Part shown: positions 16,101 to 27,782 of the stretch, piece after piece
How the letters are laid out: each line of letters begins with the position of its first letter
Numbering within the stretch: the stretch's first letter is position 1
Assembly (NCBI GenBank): GCA_030036915.1
Contig: JASHSC010000221.1
Location: forward strand, 1 to 28,813
Direction: 5' to 3'
DNA length: 28,813 bases
Origin: Terriglobia bacterium
Lineage (GTDB): Bacteria; Acidobacteriota; Terriglobia; UBA7540
Program-made: the position numbers and the translations under genes
The notes under the pieces: generated by a model
What the model was told of the DNA's origin: nothing
Seen by the model: the letters and a program-made list of their open reading frames with translations, nothing else
The model's database searches: none

Positions 16101-18857
16101 GGAGGAGCTTCTTCGGGGTGCGGTGGAATGTTCTACCTGTATGCTCCAAACACCGCGGTGGTGGTGAACAATGACAGCGGAAGCTCCGCCGGATACGTTT
16201 TGCCTCAAACCGTGCCGGGCGGCGGGTTTACACCAGCTTCTGTGGTGGGTGCTTTCACCGGAGGGACCGCGGAAATCCTCAGCCAGAGCGCCACGGCCGA
16301 AGAAAGTGCGATTACCCTTGCCGCAGGTGCGGGCAACACGCTCATGGGCGTTTCGATTGAGGACGATATTTCCACCAACGGCGAGGACCCCGACCAGATC
16401 AACCCCTTCAGCGGGGTAAACATCAGCAGCACTGGGGTGATTTCGGAAACCCAGGGAGCTACGACAGAGGTGCTCGCTTTGGCCGTGGACGGCTCCCATT
16501 TCATTTCGAACAACAACACGGATTGCTCCGGAGCGCCGACTTGCTTCCCGACCCTCGAGCTGGATGGACCTTCCGTGGCCAGTAATGTAGCCGTTGCCAT
16601 TACATCCCCGTCCAGCCCGCAAAGTGTGCAGGCAGGTACGACATTGGGGCTGACGGTGGCCGTGACCGGCACTTCCGGCACGGGCGTCACCTGGACAATC
16701 AACGGCGTTACCGCCAACTTGAGCTATGGAACCATCACCGGCACTTATCCCTCGTTCACCTACACCGCGCCGAACCGCGTGCCGCAGCCTGCTACATTTA
16801 CCCTTACGGCCACGAGCAACGCGGACATGACCCAGTCGGCCTCCTTGACGGTCACCATCACGGCGCCGACGTCGGGTTCCACTTTTGCCATCACCACAAC
16901 CTCGCTGCCCAACGGCACGGTGGGCACCCAGTATTTCCAGAACATTCAAACCACCGGCGGCATCCTGCCCATTAGTTGGAGCGTCGTCAGCGGTTCACTT
17001 CCTCCGCTCTTGTTCCTGCAGGGTGAGCCGAACGGCTTGGAGACGATTACCGGCAATCTCTTCGCTGCGGGAAGCTATACCTTTACGGTGAAGGCAACCG
17101 ATTCCACCACGCCCACTGCGCAGACGGCCACCCAACAGCTTACGGTGGTCATCAACCCCATCCCATTGTCCATATTCACCACATCGCTTCCCAGCGGCAC
17201 AGTTGGGGTCCCCTACGCCCAGGCTGTGGTGGCATCCGGCGGCACTCCGCCTTACACGTTCAGTGTTGCAAGCGGCTCGCCACCTGCGTGGGCGACGCTC
17301 GATTCTTCCACAGGTGTAATCAGCGGCACTCCCACTACGAATGGGACGACGATCTTCTCAGTGAAGGTGACGGATTCTACCACCCCGACGCACTTGACCT
17401 ATACGCAGTCCCTGAGCCTTACCGTGACGACGCCGGAGGCCCTGGCGTGCGAGGATTCGGGGAATGAGGCAATCCTCAGCGGCCAGTACGCTTTCAGCCT
17501 GACCGGGTTTAACTCCCTGGGCTACCAGGGGGTAATCGGATCCTTCACCGCCGACGGCAGCGGACACATCACCGCCGGCGAAATTGACACCAACGGCATT
17601 CTGGGGTCGGGGAATTACGCCATTACCACTGCCAGCAGCTCGTACTCGGTGGGTTCGGACAACCTGGGTTGCGCCACGCTGGCGACGAGCTTCGGCACGT
17701 TCAATGTCCGCATGTCGCTCGGTACGTTTGCTTCCAGCGTCGCCACCGCGGGCCGCCTGGTGGAGTGGGATGCGCCCGGATCGAGCACCTATTTCTCCGC
17801 CACCGGTGTACTGAAGCAACAAACCGCAGCCGACTTCAGCGGCGGCCTGCCCACCGGCAGCAGCTATGCGTTCGCACTGAGCGGGTATGAATCCGTGCCT
17901 GCGGCGGTTGCCGGCACTTTTAATGTCAATGGCAGCAGCACACTTAACGACCTGGAAGAGGACGAGAACGTCGACGGAACTGTGAACGGCGGGAACGGCC
18001 CCTCAACACCTTACACGGGGTATACAGGCACGTATTCGACCTTCGATTCCAATGGCCGGGCAACCTATAGCTTGCAAAATGGCGCAACCAGTGAAGGCAG
18101 CGGAACGGTTTATATGGTTTCGACCGCAGATTTGCTGGATCTGGCAGCGAACAAATACCTCGAGGGCGAGTTGGTCGAGCAGACCGTCCCCAACGGCGGC
18201 TTCAGCGCGAGTTCCGTCAGCGGCAACATGGCCGTCTACCTAACTTCATTGAACAGTGGATCACAAGGGAGCGTGACCCTGGGCCTGCTGGATGGGAATG
18301 GGTCCAACTCCATGGCGATCAATCTCTATCAGGGCCAGGGCGGGACGTGGCAAACTCCCATATCCGTCACTTGTGCTTACTCGGTGGGCGCGAATGGGCG
18401 CATGACGCTCAGCGGGACCAATTGCGAAAGCACGCCCATTTTCTATCTCATTTCCACGGATACTGCCTTCGCGTTGGGTACCGATACGAGCATGTCTTTC
18501 GGGCAGGGAGAAGCGCAGACGGGCGGGCCCTTCGGCTTTTCCACCATTGCGGGGTCGTATTACTTCGGAGACTCACTGGTGATAAACAATAACGTGACGG
18601 TAGGCAACAGCATTGGCGTCGGGAGTTTGGTCCTGACCAGCTCAGGTGGTGCCAGCGGTTACTCCGACTACTCAGGCCCGGGTGGGCAAGATGAGGATAC
18701 GCCTCTCTCCGGCAGCCTCGCGGCAGTGAATTCCAACGGGACCATCAACTTTGCAATGGTTGGCACTGTTGATGGCATCGTCATTTCCAGTACCAAATTT
18801 ATTCTTGTCGACAATGAAACGGAAACTTATCCGATTTTGTTGATTCTCAAGCAGTAG
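13200..18857 (+). CDS. Giant exported Ig-like repeat protein with a duplicated module
   Basis: A ~1885-residue extracellular or surface protein. The chosen ATG follows AGGGGGG at good spacing. A second start at 13266 (MMRDVSPRG) would give a cleaner signal peptide (IVLLGAFLATMSAGFSQ). Approximate order: three choice-of-anchor D/ASH-like beta domains (52-150, 225-324, 434-542; typical SCQISVTFTPSASG), one Big-2-like domain between the second and third (329-400), a putative Ig domain (546-638), module 1 (640-1126), a Big-like domain (1131-1224), two He_PIG-type domains (TTSLPNGTVGTQYF; TTSLPSGTVGVPYA; 1229-1411), and module 2 (1413 to the end). Both modules open with GQYAF...GF and GSF(V/T)A(N/D)G. 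No C-terminal sorting motif or helix is seen. Adhesion or polymer binding is a guess; no enzyme motif was found. Confidence 0.88.
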   Translation: MVSHTCSVHSIFSIRKNSIAKSMMRDVSPRGIVLLGAFLATMSAGFSQTWPAPSAVSFDNQVIGQSSVPLTVTIKNSQSEPLAIRSITIGGGTAPSDFTAGGNCPLSPNTLAPKESCQISVTFTPSASGLRSSTLRITDSRQNEPRTIALAGTGVVVIGLAGGGVGMMQVNNIEGPAQVTPAGQQNALLPQPQADSAGLRPATSGEGSARGLSPLSISGNVIAPLTLSPVSLAFASDTLGISSAAQSVVITNHANKPYTLESSSATGDFAITGGTCSSTLSAGQSCSIAVTFTPSVVGTRAGTLTLATSASSNPLAVTLTGVGNVNGLSSITVTPANTTINSGLTQQFTATGNFAGGRSQNLTASVQWLSSASGVASISSSGLATGASGGSTTITATFAAATPFAGFGASPISVSPPPISGSTTLSVTSSIPGATLSPLGTLIFNEEIQGNTSPSMTVTLTNNGTATLSISSIQITGPNSGDFNMTGNTCGSTLSSTAGSNSCVVTLTFKPQGTGNRNASLVFTDNAGNVSGSQQSAPLGGEGLLPLSINNTSPPDAVVGTGYEYQLTASGGTGVYTSWALSLAGGQTAPSCLRLSGSGYLVGNPLNTCIGSFAFNVKVTDSEGNQFTGTINLNIDPAQSTICESGNESVLQGQYAFSEIGFHNTGFFARVGSFVANGAGTIVGGEFDRNAVLGSSTTGPTAISGTYSVGQDNRGCATFSVSGGGSFTWRFVLSSISGTPATAAQGRTIEFDAANGNAYIASGQLFQQTTSTTATASSFSALSGNYVHLMTGWDTAGNGGRIACDGVESDSAGSITNGEQYCNDQAGTLSGFGSGLGGSYTGADQYGRFTESFGTTINLTGYMTSTAATGTVELTNSISSSDAAVLAGQTFQQQSPGTYGQGSLNSNGVYYANGLESSTSGTIEFALVSADGSGTLTINADYKNAGGSWINNGTTGSCSYTFEGNGNGGASSGCGGMFYLYAPNTAVVVNNDSGSSAGYVLPQTVPGGGFTPASVVGAFTGGTAEILSQSATAEESAITLAAGAGNTLMGVSIEDDISTNGEDPDQINPFSGVNISSTGVISETQGATTEVLALAVDGSHFISNNNTDCSGAPTCFPTLELDGPSVASNVAVAITSPSSPQSVQAGTTLGLTVAVTGTSGTGVTWTINGVTANLSYGTITGTYPSFTYTAPNRVPQPATFTLTATSNADMTQSASLTVTITAPTSGSTFAITTTSLPNGTVGTQYFQNIQTTGGILPISWSVVSGSLPPLLFLQGEPNGLETITGNLFAAGSYTFTVKATDSTTPTAQTATQQLTVVINPIPLSIFTTSLPSGTVGVPYAQAVVASGGTPPYTFSVASGSPPAWATLDSSTGVISGTPTTNGTTIFSVKVTDSTTPTHLTYTQSLSLTVTTPEALACEDSGNEAILSGQYAFSLTGFNSLGYQGVIGSFTADGSGHITAGEIDTNGILGSGNYAITTASSSYSVGSDNLGCATLATSFGTFNVRMSLGTFASSVATAGRLVEWDAPGSSTYFSATGVLKQQTAADFSGGLPTGSSYAFALSGYESVPAAVAGTFNVNGSSTLNDLEEDENVDGTVNGGNGPSTPYTGYTGTYSTFDSNGRATYSLQNGATSEGSGTVYMVSTADLLDLAANKYLEGELVEQTVPNGGFSASSVSGNMAVYLTSLNSGSQGSVTLGLLDGNGSNSMAINLYQGQGGTWQTPISVTCAYSVGANGRMTLSGTNCESTPIFYLISTDTAFALGTDTSMSFGQGEAQTGGPFGFSTIAGSYYFGDSLVINNNVTVGNSIGVGSLVLTSSGGASGYSDYSGPGGQDEDTPLSGSLAAVNSNGTINFAMVGTVDGIVISSTKFILVDNETETYPILLILKQ

Positions 18858-18898
18858 GGCTCGACGCGGATTTTCGCAGGCTGGCGCAGGGAGGCATT

Positions 18899-19084
18899 TC
18901 AATCTCTGCGTCTGACATTCCCAATGAGAAAATCCCACCGGGAGAGTGCCGACTTCTCTTTTTGCACGTTTTCCTCCGTCAGCATCTGAAGGTGCGAGCG
19001 GAATTCCCGCTCGATCTCCTGGTTCTGCTGCGCCCTTCCGAAGATCCCCAGGAACCTCGAAATCGCAATACGCAACCGCGTCAT
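18899..19084 (-). CDS. Stand-alone permease prefix domain, shortest copy
   Basis: The 61-residue ORF reads MTRLRIAISRFLGIF, then IEREFRSHLQMLTEENVQK, matching the first ~43 residues of the ADOP permease upstream (MTQMRILIARIFGLF; LEQELRSHLEMLTAENVRK). It then diverges into unrelated sequence (EKSALSRWDFLIGNVRRRD). Its ATG overlaps the TGA of the preceding prefix ORF by four bases (ATGA), a typical coupling arrangement. It could be a decayed permease remnant or a small protein that interacts with the permease. Confidence 0.5.
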   Translation of the reverse strand: MTRLRIAISRFLGIFGRAQQNQEIEREFRSHLQMLTEENVQKEKSALSRWDFLIGNVRRRD

Positions 19085-19335
19085 AGATTGCACCCGGCCT
19101 TCATTTCCAGCCACACGAGTCCATGCTGCTCGCGATAGCTCTCCTTGCCTTGTTCCACGCCGCCGAAACTACGCAGTGCCGCATAGCGCGCTTCGGATTG
19201 GTTCATTCCCTTGCGCACATTTTCCTCTGCCAGCATTTCGAGATGGGTGCGCACTTCTTCATTCAGGTCCGCTTCGCGGCGTTCTTTTCGAAACATGCCG
19301 AGAAATCTTGGGATCAACATTCTGAATCCTGCCAT
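19081..19335 (-). CDS. Stand-alone permease prefix domain 1 protein
   Basis: The 84-residue protein aligns across the whole N-terminal prefix domain of ADOP permeases: MLIPRFLGMFRKERREADLN, EVRTHLEMLAEENVRKGM, EARYAALRSFGGVEQGKESY and EQHGLVWLE. It ends just after this domain with MKAGCNL, before the first membrane helix would begin. The ATG at 19335 has GGAG six bases upstream and is preferred over the ATG at 19347. It follows the full-length permease by about 37 bases and its stop overlaps the next prefix ORF (ATGA). The intact domain boundary suggests a soluble prefix-only protein, but decay is possible. Confidence 0.65.
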   Translation of the reverse strand: MAGFRMLIPRFLGMFRKERREADLNEEVRTHLEMLAEENVRKGMNQSEARYAALRSFGGVEQGKESYREQHGLVWLEMKAGCNL

Positions 19336-19372
19336 TTGAAACTCCATCCGTACACGACAAATCGCTCATCGC

Positions 19373-22072
19373 TCATTCGTGGCGCAGCGCCACCATCGGA
19401 TCCACTCTCGTTGCCCGTCGGGCAGGCAGATAGCTGGCCAAGAGCGCGACGGCGAGCAAAATCAACGACACGCCGACAAAAGTTTCAGGATCGCCCGACT
19501 GAATGCCCATCAGCATGTTTCGCAGCAGGCGGCTGAGCGCCAGCGCTCCAGCCAGTCCCGCCGCCATTCCCGCCAGGGTCAATTGCATTCCCTGACGAAG
19601 AACGGCCGCCAGAATGTCGCGGCGACTCGCGCCCAGCGCCATGCGAATGCCGAATTCGCGGGTGCGTTGCGCGGCGCTGAAGGAGACCACGCCATAAACG
19701 CCGACCGCAGCCAGAATCATTCCGAGGATTCCCATCACCGCGGAAAGTGAGGCAGCAAGACGAAGCATGAACAATCCGCCGAGACCGTGAACTCCCTGCT
19801 CCATAGTGCGGATATCGATGATAGGAAGGTCGGGAGCGAGCTTACGAACCTCCATCTGAACGTCGCTGGTGAGCGATTCCGGCGGAACGGACGACCGAAG
19901 CTGGAGAGCCAGCGCGAGGCTGAAACGCTGCGCGAGGGGAAGGTAAAAATACGGTCGGATGTCCGCCGAAAGAGCCCACATTGACTGCCCGTCGCGCGCC
20001 ACGCCCACCACCTGGATAAACGGCCCGCTGGCGCTCTTCAAGCTGAAGCGTTTGCCCACCGGGTCCTCATGGGGCCAGAACCTCCTGGCCATTGCCTGAT
20101 TCACAATTGCCACCGGCGGCGAATTTTCATCATCGGAATCTGCAAAGGCGCAGCCTGCCACCAGCGGCACACGCATCGTCTCGAAGTAAGAAGGGTCAAC
20201 GCCGTCGTAGGAAATCTCCGGAGGCAATTGGCTGGGGGCAAGCGGCTGCCCATCAATATAAACGAAGCTCGCCGGACTGGGAGCACCCAGAGGCACGGTC
20301 AAAGCCAGGCTGGCGGATTGAACGCCGGGCAGCGCGCGCACACGGTCCTCCAGGTTGCGGTAAAACGCCCGTGCGCGCGTTGAGTCGTACCCGATTTGAG
20401 TGGCGTCCAGCGTGACGTTAAGCACGTGGTCGGGATCGAAGCCCAGGTCCATATGCTCGGCGCGGTCCAGGCTGCGCATGAACAGTCCGGCGACGATCAG
20501 CAACATCAGCGAACCCGCCACTTGCGCCACCAGCAGGACGCTGCGAACCGCCTGACGCCCCGTTCCCCCGGAATTGGCCCTTTCCCCTTCGTGAAGCACG
20601 GCGCCCAGGTCCACTACGCCAAGACGCAATGCCGGCCACACGCCCACCAGCAGCGCGGAGAGTACCGCTGCTGCCAGCGTGTAGGTGAAGACCCTCCAGT
20701 CAAGACCGGCATCGAGACTAAAGCCGAGGCTCGAGGTCAAGGAGGTTACGGAGTGAAGCATCACACCGCTCGTCCGAACCGCCCACTCACCGAGGAGCAG
20801 CCCTCCTACGCAGCCGAGAAGCGCCAGTAGCAGGCTTTCCGTAAGCATCTGGCGGATCAGCCTGCTGCGCCTTGCTCCCAGCGCGGCGCGGATGGCCATC
20901 TCGCGCTGGCGCACGCTGGCCCGCGCCAATAGAATGTTGGCCACGTTGAGGCACGCCAACAGCAAAACCAATGCGGGCAGCACAAGAAAGAGTCCGGCGA
21001 TGACGGGGACGAAGTCAGTGACAAAAGGCGCCGGTCGCGCAAGACGTTCCGGAATGACGCGCGTGCTGGAGCCCCGGATCATCTCGGGGTATTGCGCGTC
21101 CAGGCGGCCAGTGACCACTTCTGCGGAACTCTGCGCCCGGGCGATGCTTACTCCTGGCTCGAGTCGCGCAAGCGTCATCAGGCTGCGGTCGCGCCGGTCC
21201 GTCCAAAACCCTGCGGCACCCGAGACAAGCGGGATCGCATTCAGGGAAAGATAACCGTCCATGTTGAAGGCAAAGAAGGTGCCGTGAAAATCCTCGGGCG
21301 CAACTCCAATTATCGTGGTGGGCTTGCCGTTGATTAGAACGCCCTTGCTGAGGACGGCGCGATCCCCGCCGAAGGCGCGCTGCCAGTAGGAATAATCGAG
21401 GACGAGCAGCAGGTTCTCAGCGGGCTTTTCGCCTTCGCCGGGGAGAAGCAATCGCCCAATCTCCGGCTTGATTCCCAACGCCGAAAAATAATTGCCCGTA
21501 ACTGCGCTGTAGGCGAATTCGCCTGCTCGGCCATCCACGCTCAGACCCGCTACCCCCACGGAATAAGCAAAGACGTCGGAAAAAGCATCGGCCTGCTTGC
21601 GAAAATCCTGAAGGTTGGGGAAAGAAAATTTGGAATCGCGCAATCCCTTGGGGTGAAAGGCCAGAACTACAATTTGCTCAGGCGCGCGGACGGGCAGCGG
21701 GCGCAGCAGCCATCCATTCAGTACGCTGAAAATGGCCGTGTTCACGCCAATCCCCAGCGCCAGGGTGACCACCAGCACCGCGCTGAGGCCCCGCCACTTC
21801 GCGGTCATTCGGAGTCCGTAGCGAACGTCCTGCGAGAAAGATTCCAGCCAAATGAGGCCGTGCTGATCGCGGTAGCTCTCCTTGGTTTGTTCTACGCCGC
21901 CGAAGCTGCGCAGCGCCGCATAGCGCGCATCAGCACGGCTCATGCCCTTGCGCACATTTTCCGCCGTCAGCATTTCGAGATGCGACCGCAGTTCCTGTTC
22001 CAGCTCAAGCTCCTGCCGTCGCTTGCGGAAAAGCCCGAAGATTCGCGCGATCAGAATTCGCATTTGAGTCAA
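19373..22072 (-). CDS. ADOP-type ABC transporter permease (MacB/FtsX-like)
   Basis: The 899-residue inner-membrane protein has an N-terminal prefix domain (1-80; RSHLEMLTAENVRKGMSRAD, YAALRSFGG), a first helix (about 96-118, LSAVLVVTLALGIGVNTAIF), a MacB-like periplasmic domain, a central FtsX block (LVLPALVLLLACLNVANILL; REMAIRAALGARRSRLIRQM), a second periplasmic domain and a C-terminal FtsX block (GVVSFSAAQRTREFGIRMAL). Such double permeases normally work with a separate ATPase, not present in this window, in export or mechanotransmission. The start is read as TTG at 22072: GAGGG precedes it by five bases and the downstream prefix copy begins with the aligned MTR. The next ATG is at 22063. 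padR lies upstream, a common pairing in Acidobacteriota. Confidence 0.9.
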   Translation of the reverse strand: MTQMRILIARIFGLFRKRRQELELEQELRSHLEMLTAENVRKGMSRADARYAALRSFGGVEQTKESYRDQHGLIWLESFSQDVRYGLRMTAKWRGLSAVLVVTLALGIGVNTAIFSVLNGWLLRPLPVRAPEQIVVLAFHPKGLRDSKFSFPNLQDFRKQADAFSDVFAYSVGVAGLSVDGRAGEFAYSAVTGNYFSALGIKPEIGRLLLPGEGEKPAENLLLVLDYSYWQRAFGGDRAVLSKGVLINGKPTTIIGVAPEDFHGTFFAFNMDGYLSLNAIPLVSGAAGFWTDRRDRSLMTLARLEPGVSIARAQSSAEVVTGRLDAQYPEMIRGSSTRVIPERLARPAPFVTDFVPVIAGLFLVLPALVLLLACLNVANILLARASVRQREMAIRAALGARRSRLIRQMLTESLLLALLGCVGGLLLGEWAVRTSGVMLHSVTSLTSSLGFSLDAGLDWRVFTYTLAAAVLSALLVGVWPALRLGVVDLGAVLHEGERANSGGTGRQAVRSVLLVAQVAGSLMLLIVAGLFMRSLDRAEHMDLGFDPDHVLNVTLDATQIGYDSTRARAFYRNLEDRVRALPGVQSASLALTVPLGAPSPASFVYIDGQPLAPSQLPPEISYDGVDPSYFETMRVPLVAGCAFADSDDENSPPVAIVNQAMARRFWPHEDPVGKRFSLKSASGPFIQVVGVARDGQSMWALSADIRPYFYLPLAQRFSLALALQLRSSVPPESLTSDVQMEVRKLAPDLPIIDIRTMEQGVHGLGGLFMLRLAASLSAVMGILGMILAAVGVYGVVSFSAAQRTREFGIRMALGASRRDILAAVLRQGMQLTLAGMAAGLAGALALSRLLRNMLMGIQSGDPETFVGVSLILLAVALLASYLPARRATRVDPMVALRHE

Positions 22073-22081
22073 GTCTGCCCT

Positions 22082-22107
22082 CGTAGGGACGATGCGTCGC
22101 CCCTACG
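22082..22107. repeat. Small family B palindrome between padR and the permease
   Basis: CGTAGGG and CCCTACG pair over 7 bp, followed inward by an A-C mismatch, CGA pairing with TCG, and a TGCG loop. The ends match the core of the 141-bp element at 6974-7045. In the padR-permease transcript the hairpin would sit just before the permease start. Confidence 0.65.
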
Positions 22108-22208
22108 GCGCGGTCAGGTGGACCACACCATGATTGAAATGAGGACACGGCCCTCAACCATTGGTGGTCAGCCCTCGCGAGCAATCAGTTCGTTCTGACT
22201 GACGACTG

Positions 22209-22541
22209 TTAACTTGAAGTCTCCGCCAGAAGCCGCTGCATCAGCGCCGCCGTCCGCCCCCAGTTTTCTTCTTCCGCCATGAGCTGTTTCCGCCCGGACT
22301 TGGTGAGCGAGTAGAACTTTGCCTTCCGATTGTTGTCGGAAGCGCCCCACTTTGAGCTCACCCAACCGCGCTGCTGGAGGCGAAGCAGGGCGGGGTATAG
22401 CGTGCCCTGGTTCATCTGAAGCAGGTTTTCCGAAATTTGTTCCAGGCGCCGCGCGATGCCGTAACCGTGCATCGGCCCCATGCTCTCGAGAACCTTAAGC
22501 ACCATTAGGTCGAGCGTTCCTTGCAACACTTCCTGTCCCAC
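22209..22541 (-). CDS. PadR-family transcriptional regulator
   Basis: This 110-residue winged-helix regulator is a small PadR protein: MGQEVLQGTLDLMVLKVLE, GPMHGYGIARRLEQIS, QMNQGTLYPALLRLQQRGWV and KFYSLTKSGRKQLMAE cover the domain at residues 4-85, with a short C-terminal helix for dimerisation. The start is GTG at 22541, with AGGAG eight bases upstream. It leads the cluster with the ADOP permease and two prefix-domain ORFs. A strong promoter with direct repeats lies just upstream, so it probably represses its own operon; the inducing ligand is unknown. Confidence 0.95.
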   Translation of the reverse strand: MGQEVLQGTLDLMVLKVLESMGPMHGYGIARRLEQISENLLQMNQGTLYPALLRLQQRGWVSSKWGASDNNRKAKFYSLTKSGRKQLMAEEENWGRTAALMQRLLAETSS

Positions 22542-22555
22542 TGGAATTTCTCCTT

Positions 22556-22603
22556 TAGAACGCCAACAGGAAAATATGTATTTCTCTGTAGAATGTCAAC
22601 AGG
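22556..22603 (-). promoter_or_regulatory. Candidate PadR operator: two 15-bp direct repeats, 33-bp period
   Basis: On the minus strand, CCTGTTGACATTCTA (22603-22589) and CCTGTTGGCGTTCTA (22570-22556) match at 13 of 15 positions and are 33 bp apart, about three helical turns. The first covers the -35 box and the second covers the expected transcription start. Binding at both would block the padR promoter. Confidence 0.6.
22571..22599 (-). promoter_or_regulatory. Predicted padR operon promoter
   Basis: On the minus strand a perfect TTGACA (22599-22594) is followed by 17 bases and TATTTT (22576-22571). Transcription should start near 22564, giving a leader of about 23 bases that includes the AAAGGAG ribosome-binding site before the GTG. 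Confidence 0.65.
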
Positions 22604-22614
22604 GAAATGAGGGG

Positions 22615-22705
22615 AGGAAAAGCTTTCACCACAGAGATCACAGAGAACTACAGAGACGTCTATCTCTATGAAGCTCTGTGCCCTCTTTGGTGATAGCTTT
22701 TCCTA
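22615..22705. repeat. Palindromic repeat family A, copy 3 (~90 bp)
   Basis: The left arm reads AGGAAAAGCTTTCACCACAG, then ATCACAGAG. The right arm reads CTCTGTGCCCTCTTTGGTGA, then TAGCTTTTCCTA, and pairs with it over about 31 bases with roughly five mismatches. It lies between the malic enzyme stop and the padR promoter, where it could act as a terminator-like hairpin or simply be an inserted element. Confidence 0.75.
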
Positions 22706-22737
22706 GGTTTTTTCCTCCAGGCTGAGTCATGGAATGC

Positions 22738-25035
<2,298 letters not shown>

Positions 25036-25246
25036 GGCATGGCCCCCTCGGGCATTTCTTTCGTTCAGTCGTCTGGTGCTGCGCCTACATCATAGCGCAA
25101 GGGGATGCAAATCTCGCGTTCCAGGCGGCTTGTGCGGTTTGAGGCGATTCAGTCCGCAGGATTTCTACCTGGCGAGACGGGCGCCGCCACTCTCCACAAG
25201 GCAGTAATCCTCGTAGGTTAGGCGCGTGTCAATCGGCATGGGTTGA

Positions 25247-27694
<2,448 letters not shown>

Positions 27695-27702
27695 ATTGCT
27701 TC

Positions 27703-27708
27703 AGTATA
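27703..27708 (-). promoter_or_regulatory. -10 box directly before the sucA start, possible leaderless transcript
   Basis: TATACT on the minus strand is separated from the sucA ATG by 8 bases (GAAGCAAT). Transcription would begin at or within a base or two of the ATG. No Shine-Dalgarno sequence is seen, and no clear -35 box was found. Confidence 0.45.
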
Positions 27709-27782
27709 ACCGCACACGGGGTTTTCGTGGAGGCCGGTGGGGCTTTTGGCGGAACAACACGAGGGCGGCCGCTGGATTCGGG

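Noticed and set aside
15684..16949. 421-residue minus-strand ORF within the giant Ig-like gene
   Set aside because: Rich in Arg, Gly, Ala and His with no motif; it is the antisense shadow of a Gly/Thr/Ser-rich coding sequence.
25089..25094. TATGAT as a -10 box for maeB
   Set aside because: No acceptable -35 at 16-18 bases upstream, so it was not reported as a promoter.
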